Origin: Cyrtodaria siliqua
Taxonomy: Eukaryota; Mollusca; Bivalvia; Adapedonta; Hiatellidae
Length of the DNA stretch: 64,000 nt
Direction of reading: 5' to 3'
Assembly (NCBI GenBank): GCA_037043455.1
Contig: JAWPHD010006800.1
Coordinates: 62,001-126,000 of the forward strand
The position numbers were made by a program, and so were the translations under genes. Every line of letters begins with the position of its first letter. The first letter of the stretch is position 1. Under the pieces are notes generated by a model. The model was not told the origin of the DNA and ran no database searches. It was given only the letters and a program-made list of their open reading frames with translations. This document shows positions 12,236 to 23,586 of the stretch, one piece after another.

Positions 12236-12961
12236 ACTAAACCGCCAAATAACGGCAAAATTATATTTACAAAACCGTTTATCAAAACTGTGTCATAACA
12301 TATTTCAACATCTGTGATCTAATTTAGCAACAACTTATAATAGTTCTTATTTCAAAACAACATTTTTATATTTGTCAGTTTCAGCTGTGTTATAGTTAGA
12401 AACATTTTAACCAACAGAAACAATATAAATCTGTTTAAACATCCTTGTTCTAATCTATTAACACCATCCTTGTTCTAATCTAGCAACAACATCAATCAAT
12501 ATTGCCTGACTGAACTTGAAATATTATTGTTATTTCAATAAAAAAAAGTATGAAAGGAGAAATTTGGAAATCGATGAACACAATATAAAAAAAATAGCAG
12601 TCTCAGTTTGACTGAGACTGTTCATGAATGGTAGTTAAATTGCTAGCTACCGTTCATGCCTCTAGCCATAGGTTCAGCAGAACTCAATATTTAAACTGTC
12701 GAAAGTACAACATTTTAAACCATCCTGAAGATGGTATGCGCAGGATGGTGAAAATGGTACCTTCAATGTGGTATTTTCATACCATTCCATGGCTAACAGA
12801 ATTTGCTGATAGGTTTAAGAGGAGCTGTAATTTGAATCATATTAGCCTATTCAATTGACACCATACATGTTATTTCAAAATCAGTGTTCTAATATGGCAA
12901 GTATTGCTAGAATGAACTGACAATACTGTCATGATAACAAGACAGCATTTGTTTTTGGCAT
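12236..12961. other. Low-copy AT-rich stretch with inverted repeats
   Basis: No repeat of the surrounding families is visible here. At 12598-12620 a perfect hairpin has arms CAGTCTCAGT and ACTGAGACTG with loop TTG. Just after it, ATGAATGGTAG and CTACCGTTCAT (about 12624-12658) form an imperfect inverted pair, and further imperfect pairs surround ATGGTACC (about 12750-12790). It could be a decayed foldback element. No coding region is recognised; the 76-codon frame at 12628-12858 overlaps the inverted repeats. Confidence 0.5.
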
Positions 12962-12965
12962 TTAA

Positions 12966-13098
12966 CCCTTAACCCACTACATAGTTATAATGGACTGTTC
13001 TTTCTTTGAATTAAGACCATTCCATTTAGGTGACAAAGGGGTGTTTTGGGGAAAATGAGATGCAACAGTTATTATAGTCATGCTTAGTGGGTTAAGGG
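12966..13098. mobile_element. piggyBac-like MITE, 133 bp, TTAA target
   Basis: Perfect terminal inverted repeats CCCTTAACCCACTA and TAGTGGGTTAAGGG bound 133 bp and are flanked by TTAA on both sides (12962-12965 and 13099-13102). A TTAA duplication with termini beginning CCCTT is characteristic of piggyBac-type elements. The element has no coding capacity and must be non-autonomous. Confidence 0.85.
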
Positions 13099-13102
13099 TT
13101 AA

Positions 13103-15150
13103 AGATTTAAGCCATGTTGTAATTTAAACCATTTTAACATTGTCGACACATTCAATACGATGGTATTCAAAATCTGTGTTCTATTATGTCTAGCCACAAC
13201 ACAAAATCATATTGCTAGATTTAACTTACAATACTGTTGTTATTTCCAAACAGCATTTTTGTATTTGTAAGTTTTAACAAGTAACCAGCAAACTAACAGC
13301 AAAATTACACTATAAAACCCTTTATCAAAACTCTATCTAGGTGTTCAGGTCATATTATAATCTATCTATATGTGCTGATTAAAAATATAGGATTTTCACT
13401 GTTTTTTAAAGTACCCATTATTGAATGAATGAGTTGGTAACTCTTACTTTGAAGCTCCAATTTTTGGGTTTGGCCTGGCTGATTAAAGCCATTTATATGG
13501 AGTTTAAATTCTCAAAATATGTAAGTTATATATATACCTCATCGTCAGGTTTAGAAACGGTGCACATAAAAACTGTCTGTTGCTGTGGCGGGACAGCTAC
13601 TTTAAACTGTGCTGTAATTTGAACCATTTATCATAGCCAATTTACACAGCAGAAATGGATTTAAAAAATTGTGTTCTAATCTAGCAACAACACAAATAAA
13701 TATTGCTACATTGAACTTACAATATTGCTATTTAGTAACAACAGTTTGGAAAGCATAGGTTCTGGTGCAATTTTAACAATTTTAACATAGCCAACAGATG
13801 CAGAACTAATGTATTTCAAAATCTGCATATTATAGTTTGTTATAGCAATGATAACATCAGCTTTCGGAGGACAGCACACTCGATTATCTAGGTGGTGTTT
13901 ATTGAAAAAATACCATGTTGAAAAAGGGGCATACTTCTGCTTAAAGAAGAATGGCCTCTCTTTTATTAGTATTATCAATTAACAAATTTAACTCTTAAAC
14001 ATCATATGAACAATTCTTGACAGTCTCGGAGAGAAACATATATTGAAAACCACTACTAAGTTGTATTTAAAAATAAGTATGACGTAGATACTACTTTTAC
14101 CACTGCATGACTGCATGGGGAAATGAGGTAATCTGAATTGTATAGATGCACAACTATTGCCAGATAATTGATAAATACATTTACCTGAGAAAGATTAATT
14201 TACCTGTTCTAAGTTTTCTACATCATCAAATAAAATCTTATTCTTGCTTTTCACAGATATTGCAATGTGTGAATAGTAAATATCAATCTTTGTGTATTGA
14301 TTTTGATTTAAATAAACATAAACATGTGCATGAAACAAAACATGGCCTGAGAACTGTAACAGTAAAACAGAGTTATGGTACTTGTCTCTATGGGTTCATT
14401 TTTATGTCAGTGAATCCATGTGTCATGTTTCATTGCATACCTTCAAGGGATTTCTTAGAAATTATGAGAAATTGAAAAACCTTCTAAAAAAAAAAAGGAG
14501 CAAAACCATGTTAAGTTCTACTGAAATCATTAATGCAATTTCAGAGATATGAATATGAGCCTACTGTAAAATGTTAAGCAAAGTTGATGCTGGGTGCGTA
14601 GAACAGCTTGCCTTTTCTTTGGAAAGTCAAGCTATAATAAACAGTTCTACATTTATCTGACAATACTGTCTAGATTGTGAAACAGCTTTTTCTTTATAAG
14701 AACAATGCATTTTATTTTAATATACCATCTTTGATTCTATACATGCCCTGGTCTGTTAAATGTGGTTGTGTTGTGGTGTCAACTGTTTCCTCTAAGCTGG
14801 CATTATTATTATTTCTTGTTCAAATCTGTCATGGTAACCATAATTGCCAGTATATAAGCTGCAGTATTTTTATAATTCTTCTCATCGGAAATCCAAAGTG
14901 CGGCTTATAAGCATTGCTGATCATTTTGATTATCACAGTATTATAAATCTTAATTCATTGAAAGAAAATGATCATATCAGATATGCAATGAATCAAACCA
15001 TTGCAAAAAGAATAAAATATTGTTTTAAAATTCTCTTCTGAATTTGAGAATTTGAAATATTGTTCTGATCAATGTATTGTATGTATACCAATCACATCCG
15101 AAAGTGCAGAAAATTAGAAGAAAAAAATATCTCCATTTTAAAGTTTTCCT
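13103..15150. other. Low-copy AT-rich island, no gene recognised
   Basis: The longest tract of the window without obvious tandem repeats. Open frames are present (65 codons at 13425 plus, 90 at 13706 minus, 109 at 14146 plus, 77 at 14677 plus) but none shows a recognisable domain, low-complexity-free conservation signal or plausible splice structure that I can support. Phrases such as CTAATCTAGCAACAACA recur in 12300-13730, hinting at an old diverged repeat. It joins the tail of a module M copy at about 15150. Confidence 0.55.
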
Positions 15151-16834
15151 CTACCATAAGTTTAAATATAGTATTGGTGCAATATTATCAACAGTTAATA
15201 ATATCAAAAACAATTTGCTTAATACTATTCTGATAATAAATATTAATGATTGAACAAATCCAAGTAATGTAGAAAAGGGTTTTAAAAAATCAAGATTGCC
15301 GTGTGTCCCTTTAACTAACAACAATATTACAATCGGCAGTGTTCAATCAATTAATTCATGTAAAAAATATTCAAATCAATGGTTATAAAATTGTTAAAGA
15401 CAAACAGAGACATACAATGGTGTATGCCTCTGCTGAAATAAGGATATCCACATCTTTGCACAAACCACACAGTTATATTAAAGGTTGACAATGACAATTT
15501 TTTAATTAAGTTTTAACAACAATTCATTGCCAAAAAAGTTTTTATCTTCATTATAGACAGAATTAAAATTTATCAAATGTAAAACACTATTCATCAGATA
15601 AAGTGTGCACATCCCCAGAATATTAAATCAAATTTCATAATAATTTATGTTTTGACCACAGTCGAGGTCTACCTTTAAAGTTCATTACAATTTAGTGTGC
15701 AAGCCAAGTGTAGATTCCATGTAACCCCATATTTTAGTTGTGTACTCTAAACACCCATAATTTCATAGCCACTGATAATTGCAGGATGTAAAAAATCTAA
15801 CAATATCAATTAATGTAATATGAAATATGTATATTCTTCAACAAATTCTAACATTATTAACTGATGAAAAATGTAGGTTATTCAAAGTCAAATTCTAACA
15901 TTACCAAGTGATATACATGTAATACAAAAATAATTCTATATCAGTTTCTAACATTATTAACTGATATAAACTGCATGAATCTTAATTCAAGTTCTAACAG
16001 TATCAACTAATGTTCTATGAATGTAATCCTAATTTAAATACCAACAGTATCACTTTTGATGTAATTCAAATTCAAATTCAAATTCTAACATTACCCAACT
16101 TTTGTAATAAGCATGGATTCTAAATCAAATTCTAACATTATCAATGACAGTACTATGAATGTAATCAAAACCAAATACTAACATTATCGACTGTTGTAAT
16201 TTTAAATCAAATTTTAACAAGATCATTTGGTATAACTTAAATGTTATTCTTCATCAAATTTGGACATTATCAATTGATGTATTATGTAATTCTAAATCAA
16301 GTTCTAACATTATTATTTGCTGGGTTTTTTAAATCACTATCAGTTGTTGTAATATGAATGTAATTCTATATCGAATTCTAACAGTATCAACTGATATAAT
16401 ATAAATGTATTTCTAAAACAACAGACAGGCTTTAAATATATCAGAATTTTTTATCAGACAATGTTTTCAAACACTAAACAATTGAATTAACTTTGCCAAA
16501 AGTGCATATAGTAACACGATTTATTAAAAAATTCTATTAACTATATTTTAAAGAGACAAATGACAATCTGAACATGTTTATAAAGCACTCAAATCAGTAT
16601 CTCAATTTATTTATCCAGTATCGTCTTGAATTTAAACCTGTTAGCGTATAATTAAGTAAAATTTTGAGTTGTTTTTTTTCGTCTCACTCAACCATTTTTT
16701 TACTATGTTTAAATATAGTATTGGTGCAATATAATCAACAATTAACAATATCTAAAACAATTTGTTTTATACTATTCTGATAATTAATATTAATTGATTG
16801 AACAAAGTCAAGTTATGTAGAAATGTGAAGAAAA

Positions 16835-17125
16835 CAAGAGGCCCAAGAGGGCCTGTGGACGCTCTACTGGCTAACTCAGTTCTTATAACATCAATGAAGC
16901 GAGTGAGTGCCATTTACGGTTTTTTGAAAGTTTCGGGCAAAAAACAGCTTTTTAGCTAAATCAAGGGCCATAACTAAAGAATCTGGTAAAGTTTGGTAAA
17001 GATCAGATGAACAATGAAGGCCCTACCGTATTAACGAGGCAAAATATAGCATTTTTAACTAAATCAAGAGCCGTAACTCCTCTGTAACTGGTCCGACAGG
17101 TCCAACATAGAGCTAAAAAAAAAAA

Positions 17126-17159
<34 letters not shown>

Positions 17160-18468
17160 TATATATATATTAAAAAAAAAATAAAAAAATTAAATAAAAA
17201 TAAGTAATAATTAAAAAAAAATAAAAAATAAAAAATATTAAAAAAAAAAAATAATAAAAAAAATTAAATAAATAATAATAATATAAAAAAAAAGAAAGTC
17301 ATAAAATCTGCTAAAGTTTGACAAAGATCAGATGCAAAATGAAGGCCCTATCGTATGACGAGGCAAATTATAGCATTTTTAACAAAATCAAGGGCCATAA
17401 CTCTGCTGTTACTGGTTCGATCTGGCTGGTTTTCGAACTTGACCAAGCTTTCATAGACATTAACAATCTGATAAAGTTTGGTAAAGATCGGATTAAAAAT
17501 GAAGGCCCTATCGTCTTATTGAGGCAAAATATAGCATTTTGAACTAAATCAAGGGCCATAACTCCGCTGTTACTGGTCCGATATGAATGGTTTTCGAACT
17601 TGTCCGAGCTTTCATTGATATTAACAATCTGATAAAGTTTGGTAAAGATCGGATGAACAATAAAGCCCCTATTGTCTTAACGAGGCAAAATACAGCGTTT
17701 TTAACTAAATCAAGGGCCATAACTCCGCTGTTACTGGTCCGCTATGGCTGGTTTTCAAACTTGTTCGAGTTTTCAACAACATTAACAAACTGATAAAGAT
17801 TGGTAAAGATCGGATGAACAATGAAGCCTCTATCGTCTTAACGGTGCAAAATATAGCATTTTTAACTAAATCAAGGGCCATAACTCCACTGTTACTAGTC
17901 CGATATAGCTGGTTTTCGAACTTGTCCGAGCTTTCATTGATATTAACAATGTGGTAAAGTTTGGTAAAGATAGGATGAAAAATGAAGGCCCTATCGTCTT
18001 AACGAGGCAAACTATAACAATATAGCATTTTTAACTAAATCAAGGACCATAACTCTGCTGTTACTGGTCCGATCTGGCTGGTTTTCGAACTTGTCCGAGC
18101 TTTTATTGATAATAACAATGTGGTAAAGTTTGGTAAAGATAGGATGAAAAATGAAGGCCCTATCGTCTTAACGAGGCAAAATATAGCAATATAGCATTTT
18201 TAACTAAATCAAGGGCCATAACTCCGCTGTTACTTGTCCGATCTGGCTGGTTTTCGAACTCATCCGAGCTTTCATTGATATTAACAACCTGTTAAAGTTT
18301 GGTAAAGATCTGATGAAAAATGAAGGCCCTATCGTCTTAACGAGACAAAAGTTAACGCCGACGCCGACGACGGACGACGGACAACGGACGACGGACGACA
18401 GACGACGGACGGACGATGGACAACTCGGCATCCCATAAGCTCTGCTGGCCTTCGGCCAGTAGAGCTAA
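16835..18468 (+). mobile_element. Complete HINE, family 1 (pearl-like)
   Basis: It begins CAAGAGGCCCAAGAGGGCCT, a 5' hairpin with stem AGGCCC/GGGCCT, followed by GCTCTACTGGC. A first mini-end TAGAGCTAA at about 17111 is followed by an A/AAT-rich tract (17106-17297) and then core units of 161-169 bp (AAATCAAGGGCCATAACTCC at about 17545, 17706, 17868, 18037, 18206). An ACGG-type microsatellite spans 18346-18420. The 3' hairpin (18438-18466) has 13-nt arms AGCTCTGCTGGCC and GGCCAGTAGAGCT with loop TTC and is followed by AA. Paralogous module copies supply the empty site. No Rep/helicase coding is present, so it is non-autonomous. Confidence 0.88.
17106..17297. repeat. A-rich (AAT/AAAAT) low-complexity tract
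   Basis: An almost pure A/T tract inside the HINE, directly after a mini-end CATAGAGCTAAAA and before AAGTCATAAAATCTG. The same arrangement recurs at 57929-58113 and 62408-62500. Confidence 0.9.
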
Positions 18469-19728
18469 AAACCAAAATTGTCGTGTGTCTCTTTAACTAA
18501 CAACAATATTACAATCTGCAGTGTTAAATCAATTAATTAATGTAACAAATATTTAATCAATGGTTATAAAATTGAAGATGAACATACAATAGTGTATGCC
18601 CCTGCTGAAATAAGTGATATCCACATCTTTGCACTTGTGTCATTGTCGCCAAACTTACCACACAGTTATTTTAAATGTTGACAATGACAATTTTGTAACT
18701 AAGTTTTAACAACAATTCAACTGTCAAAAAAGTTTTTTATCTTCACTATGGACAGAATTAAAATTTACCTTTCGAGAAATATTTATATATTGTCGTGTAC
18801 ATTAACTATATAGTTTATGTTAACTTTAAAAGACAATAAATTGAAGGTTTATAAATAAAATTTCATAATTATTTACGTTTTGACCACAGTCGAGGTCTAC
18901 CTTTTAGGTTCATTACAATTTAGTGTGCAAGTCAAGTGCAGATTCCATGTAACCCCATATTTTAGTTGTGTACTCTAAACACACATAATTTCATAACCAC
19001 TGATAATTGCAGGATGTAAAAAATCTAACAATAGCAATTAATGTAATATGAAATATGTATATTCTGTAACAAATTCTAACATTATCAACTGATGAAAAAT
19101 GTAGGTTATTCAGTCAAATTCTAACATTATCAATTGATGTACATGTAATACAAAAATAATTCTATATCAATTTCTAACATTATTCACTGATATGAATGTC
19201 ATGAATTTTAATTCAAGTTCTAACAGTATCAACGAATGTTCTATGAATGTAATCCTAATTTAAATACCAACAGTATCAAGTTTGATGTAATTCTAAATCA
19301 AATTCTAACATTACTAACTTTTGTACTATGCATGGATTCTAACATTATCAATGAAAGTACTCTGAATGTAATCAAAACCAAATACTAACATTATCAATTG
19401 TTGTAATTCTAAATCAAATTTTAACAAGATCATCTGGTATAACTTAAATGTTATTCTTCATCAAATTTGAACATTATCAATTGATGTATTACATAATTCT
19501 AAATCAAATTCTGACATTATTATTTGCTGGGTTTTTTAAAATCAAATTTTAACACTATCAGTTGTTGTAATATGAATGTAATTCTATATCGCATTTTAAC
19601 AGTATCAACTGATATAATATAAATGTATTTCTGAAACAACAGACAGGCTCTAAAAATATCAGAATTTTTTATCAGACAATGTTAGCGTATAATTAAATAA
19701 CATTTTGCGTTTTATTTTTAGTCTTACT

Positions 19729-20154
19729 CTGGGCTCTTCATTGGACCAAAAAATGTTTAGCCATTTTGGCTAAACCACCTCAATTTTCTTTAGCCAATGG
19801 ATTTTTTGTTTAGCCATTTTTGGCTAAGTTTTTTTAGCCATTTTAGCAGAATTTAATACAATTTCCGATTACATATTTGTATAATTTTCTTATCATTAAT
19901 ATATATGTATATATATTAAACCAAGTTGAATGGTATTAATTATTTGACAGTTTCTAACAGTTAGATGGTTACATGAACATGGTTAAAACTTGATTTTAAT
20001 ATATTGCCTCTATTATCATCAATGCCTCTATTATTTGTCACAGTTGGGGACATGTTCCAATGATGAATGTTGTAAGAAAACATAATTTTAAGCATACATG
20101 CAGGTTAATTTTTATGACCTTTTTATATGTTGGTGCGTTGTGAAACCCTTCAAT

Positions 20155-20213
<59 letters not shown>

Positions 20214-20863
20214 GAAAGCAACCAAACATGTACCCATGATGGAAAAAACGGATGACACAGTTATCGTTCTGTTTTGTGTGGCCACGCATACAACTCGAAA
20301 GAAATGGCTTGGTTTCAATGCGCGAAAACAGATGACAATATATTGTTTACATGTTGCTTACATGTACGTATCATGGGCTACTTTCAGTTTTGAATAACGG
20401 AGTTACAAAGTCATTATTTTAGTTAAAATGGTGTAAATCTTTGTATGAGAAAGGTTAATTTGATAATACGTCTTCGTTTCGTTTACGCGCTTTTTTGAGT
20501 TGTTGTTGTTATTGAAAAATGCGACTTTTTTTCGGCGAGCTCTTGTTGGGCAAGTTAGTTGCAGTTAGAAGTCGCTATGTAAAATAAGCCGTGTGTAATA
20601 TAAAGCGCAATTGTCGTAACACAGTCTATAGATTTTAGCTCTTCTGTAAACAGGGAGAACCCGTCAAGGATTTTTCAGAAAAACATGGCCGCGCCCACGA
20701 ACTTGTTCCTTTCGCTACTTTCGCCAATTTCGCCAATACCAGCCGTCAGTTTACATGGGTTAAAATTACTTTAGCCAAATTGGCGAAAGCACTTGACAAA
20801 AGTTTCGCCATTTGCAATTTGATTTCGCCTATGGCGACTGGCGAAGGCAAATGAAGAGCCCAG
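19729..20863. mobile_element. TIR element, 5-bp TSD (TTACT), 1135 bp
   Basis: Perfect 14-bp terminal inverted repeats CTGGGCTCTTCATT and AATGAAGAGCCCAG, flanked by TTACT at 19724-19728 and 20864-20868. The uninterrupted module at about 8597 reads GTCTTACTCTACC, exactly what deletion of element plus one TSD predicts. Near the left end there are repeated TTAGCCATTTTGGCTA palindromes and near the right end TTCGCCA/TGGCGAA pairs. No transposase recognised. Superfamily uncertain; hAT-like with 5-bp TSD is possible. Confidence 0.88.
20149..20213. repeat. (CAAT)n microsatellite
   Basis: About sixteen near-perfect CAAT/AATC repeats inside the TIR element. They account for the NQSINQSI run in the 99-codon frame across it, which is therefore not treated as a gene. 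Confidence 0.95.
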
Positions 20864-21031
20864 TTACTCTACCATTTTTTTAATATGTTTAAACATAGTA
20901 TTGGTGCAATATAATCAACAATTAACAATATCAAAAACAATTTGCTTTATACTATTCTTATAATTAATATTAACGATTGAACAAATTCAAGTAATGCAGA
21001 AATGTGACAAAAAAACAACATTGTCTTCTGT

Positions 21032-21394
21032 CTCTTTAACTAACATCAATATCACAATCTGCAGTGTTAAATCAATTAATTAATGTAACAAATATTTAAT
21101 CAATGGTTATAAAATTGTTGATGAAAAACAGAGACATACAATGGTGTATGCCTCTGCTGAAATAAGGATATCCACATCTTTGCACTTGTGTCATTGTCGC
21201 CAAAATTACCACACAGTCATTTTAAATGTTGACAATGACAATTGTGTAACTAAGTTTTAACAACAATTCAATTGACAAACAAGTTTTTATCTTCACTATG
21301 GACAGAATTAAAATTTACATTAGATTTATAAAATGTAAAACACTATTTATAAGATAAACTTTGCACATCTCAAGCATATCAAAATCTTTTATAA
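21032..21394. repeat. Module M, copy 6 (head only)
   Basis: The last module copy keeps its head (AAGGATATCCACATCTTTGC at about 21165) and GACAGAATTAAAATTTACAT, then runs into segment S at about 21320 without the GAGGTCTACC and 47-bp parts. Copy 1 of S at 2816 starts from the same module phrase, so S is normally attached to this point. Confidence 0.75.
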
Positions 21395-21953
21395 CAGGGC
21401 TGTCTTTTGGCTATTTTTGGAGCCGTTATTCGGCCCCAGTCCCCCACCTGAAAAGTATCTTATTTTCCCCCACCTCAGTGTCAAAATTCCCCCCTTGAAA
21501 AAAAAATAATAAATAAATAAATAAACTGAAAGACAGAAGGCTAGAATTTTAAGAGAATTAAGTGTTAATTGTGCTTGTGTTGAAGAAAGTAGAACAAAGT
21601 AAATGACATAACTGTCATTGGTACTTTTTGAACATAGTCTAACTCTTACAGCTAGTCAACATACATATTTTTCAAGTCTGTTTTGAACCCATTTATTGTT
21701 AAATGTATATTGGTTGGCATAAACAACAATAAAATTGTGTTATTGTATGCTTAAGTCCTTGCTTTATTTGTCTATTTAGTGTTATATATCTATTTAATCA
21801 GCATGATTTCATTTTATATTGATGATATCATAATGTGTTATGGATGTTTGAACTTTCTTTCATGCAAAATTCCCGCTTTTACTGAAATTGACGCGAAAAT
21901 TCCCCCCTCTGAGGGACCCGGACCCATTCCTCCATGGTAGAAAGACAGCCCTG
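21395..21953. mobile_element. TIR element, 5-bp TSD (TATAA), 559 bp
   Basis: Terminal inverted repeats CAGGGCTGTCTTT and AAAGACAGCCCTG are flanked by TATAA at 21390-21394 and 21954-21958. The paralogous segment S copy 1 (about 2896-2920) lacks the insert. The C-rich subterminal parts (CCCCCACC, TTCCCCCC) recur at both ends. No coding region. Confidence 0.87.
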
Positions 21954-22267
21954 TATAAGGACTCTTATTCTAAGCAGCAGTATGTCATAGAAAGTAACAC
22001 AGCGATTTTTTTCACCTTTTAAGGAATTGTACTGGTACCCATACAATTGGGAAAAATCACATTTTTTATCCTTAAATATGGGAAATTTTCACTATCAAGC
22101 AAACAAAGGCAATATTGTATGTTTAAATACTTTACAAACACATTATCATGTACACATTCTCTTGCAGTATTTCATCACCCACACCTAAAAGAATATATTT
22201 CCCCCCGTTTTCTATTTAAAGTTTGTCTCAAATATTTAAAAAGAAAAATGGGGAGAAAGTATGTGGT

Positions 22268-22575
22268 CAGGCCTTTTTCTACTATTCTCACGGGTTCGAC
22301 TATCGGACCCGTTCCCAATGCCAAATATGGTTGTTTTTTCCCAATTCTGAAATAAAATTCCCCTTCCTTTTGTAAAAAAACACAAAAAAAAACAGGTCAA
22401 ATATACAAATGTTTACAAGGAAATACTATAAAAAAGACAATATTTAAATCATGTATCATGTATTGAAACCAGGCAATTAAAACAACCTGATATTTATGTA
22501 CAAATAACTTATGAAGGCGTAAATTTTCCCAATTTGTCCAGGGTCTTTTTCCCAAAATGGGCAGAAAAAGGCCTG
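22268..22575. mobile_element. TIR element, 5-bp TSD (GTGGT), 308 bp
   Basis: Terminal inverted repeats CAGGCCTTTTTCT and AGAAAAAGGCCTG are flanked by GTGGT at 22263-22267 and 22576-22580. Internal TTCCCAATTTTG-like pieces occur in both orientations. It has no coding capacity. The short overlapping frames here are chance. Confidence 0.82.
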
Positions 22576-22626
22576 GTGGTGGGGGTGGGGGGGAGGGGAG
22601 TGGGGGGTGGGGGGAGGGGAGTGAGG
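22576..22626 (+). repeat. G-rich tract, potential G-quadruplex
   Basis: Nearly pure G/T/A purine-rich run with many groups of three or more G (GTGGGGGTGGGGGGGAGGGG type) immediately next to the TIR element. G4 formation is inference from the pattern. Confidence 0.8.
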
Positions 22627-23586
22627 GTATTGGATTGGGCATTTATGTACCCTACTACAATTCAGGGGAAAAAACATACTTTTTGCCCATTGAGAATGGT
22701 ACCATTTTTAATATATGAGGGGAAAAACTGTAACAGATAGGTGGAGTATACATTGAGTGTACGCATACATCCTTGACAGTTATAGCATGCTATCTATGAC
22801 ATAGTTTGGGATATGTATTAGAAAATGGCATTTGTGTACAAGCCTACATGCAAAGGCTGCATGCTATACAATTTTGAAAGTCGGGTAGTGGTAAGTTGAT
22901 ACGATATCAAAATCCATGCTCCATAAACTTACAAAACGATGTAAATTGTGAATTGTTTAAAGTTTCATCAACACATTAAAGGTTATTTCAGGTGGCCACA
23001 GGACACAAAGGAATCTGGGAACCATGCACTACTCTTACTATTGAGTACAATTCTATGGTTCTTTAACAAGATTGAAACAAAAACTCTGATACACAGGACA
23101 GTCCAGTTTACCTCCACTGTGTGAGATCCGACTGACGAGGCTACTGTAAGTGATTAACACTTTTTATTTGATGGATTGTACAAGATTGGAATAAATTTAT
23201 TCCACTTGATTCTTGATGAAAATATTTGAGAAACATTGTGCAAAAAGTGACGAACACATGTCAGACGTATCTGAGAAACATTGTATGAGAACAATTGATG
23301 AATATCCAAGAAAGGTTGAACAAGACATGATAACAGCAAATATTTGATAAACATAGTGGGTCCTGTGGGAGGGCAGTTATAAACTCTGGAGTCAATGTTT
23401 AACACTGTTCTGTTCCACTGCAAAATGTCAATACAGGAAGACTTGTGGCTGTTATTTATCAAAAAAACACTAATTTCCTCAGATTGTAATTAAGACCAAA
23501 AGATATAACTTTGTCTGTATTATTCAAGGCTGAAAACACAATTATTAAGGGCAAGTGGCTCTTTAAACAATTAGTCCTAAAGGGCT

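Larger units (their letters stand above)
15308..18488. repeat. Module M, copy 4 (split by HINE)
   Basis: Marker distance to copy 5 is 3181 bp. Subtracting the HINE at 16835-18468 (1634 bp) leaves 1547 bp, in line with other copies. Blocks are in the usual order, with 47-bp repeats at about 15790-16420. The insertion point lies in the A-rich spot just before the next head. Confidence 0.8.
18489..21031. repeat. Module M, copy 5 (split by TIR element)
   Basis: Marker distance 2543 bp; removing the 1135-bp TIR element at 19729-20863 plus its 5-bp duplication leaves 1403 bp. The usual block order is kept, with 47-bp repeats at about 19020-19620. Confidence 0.8.
21954..23586. repeat. Segment S, copy 2
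   Basis: Aligned in order with 2816-4152; see copy 1. It is interrupted by a 5-bp-TSD TIR element (22268-22575) and a G-rich tract, both inside a part (22200-22867) absent from copy 1. The alignment resumes at CAATTTTGAAAGT (22870; 3424 in copy 1) and leads into array B. Confidence 0.78.

Noticed and set aside
14146..14475. 109-codon plus frame in the low-copy island
   Set aside because: No recognisable motif, AT-rich composition like its surroundings, no supporting exon neighbours. Left as unassigned.
18204..18431. Ser/Val/Pro/Arg-rich minus frames over ACGG tracts (also 1971-2162, 42848-43114, 63556-63765)
   Set aside because: They read through the element's microsatellite and core; present in every HINE copy with frameshifts.
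22047..22355. 102-codon plus frame
   Set aside because: It spans the boundary of a TIR element and segment S, so it cannot be an ancestral gene.
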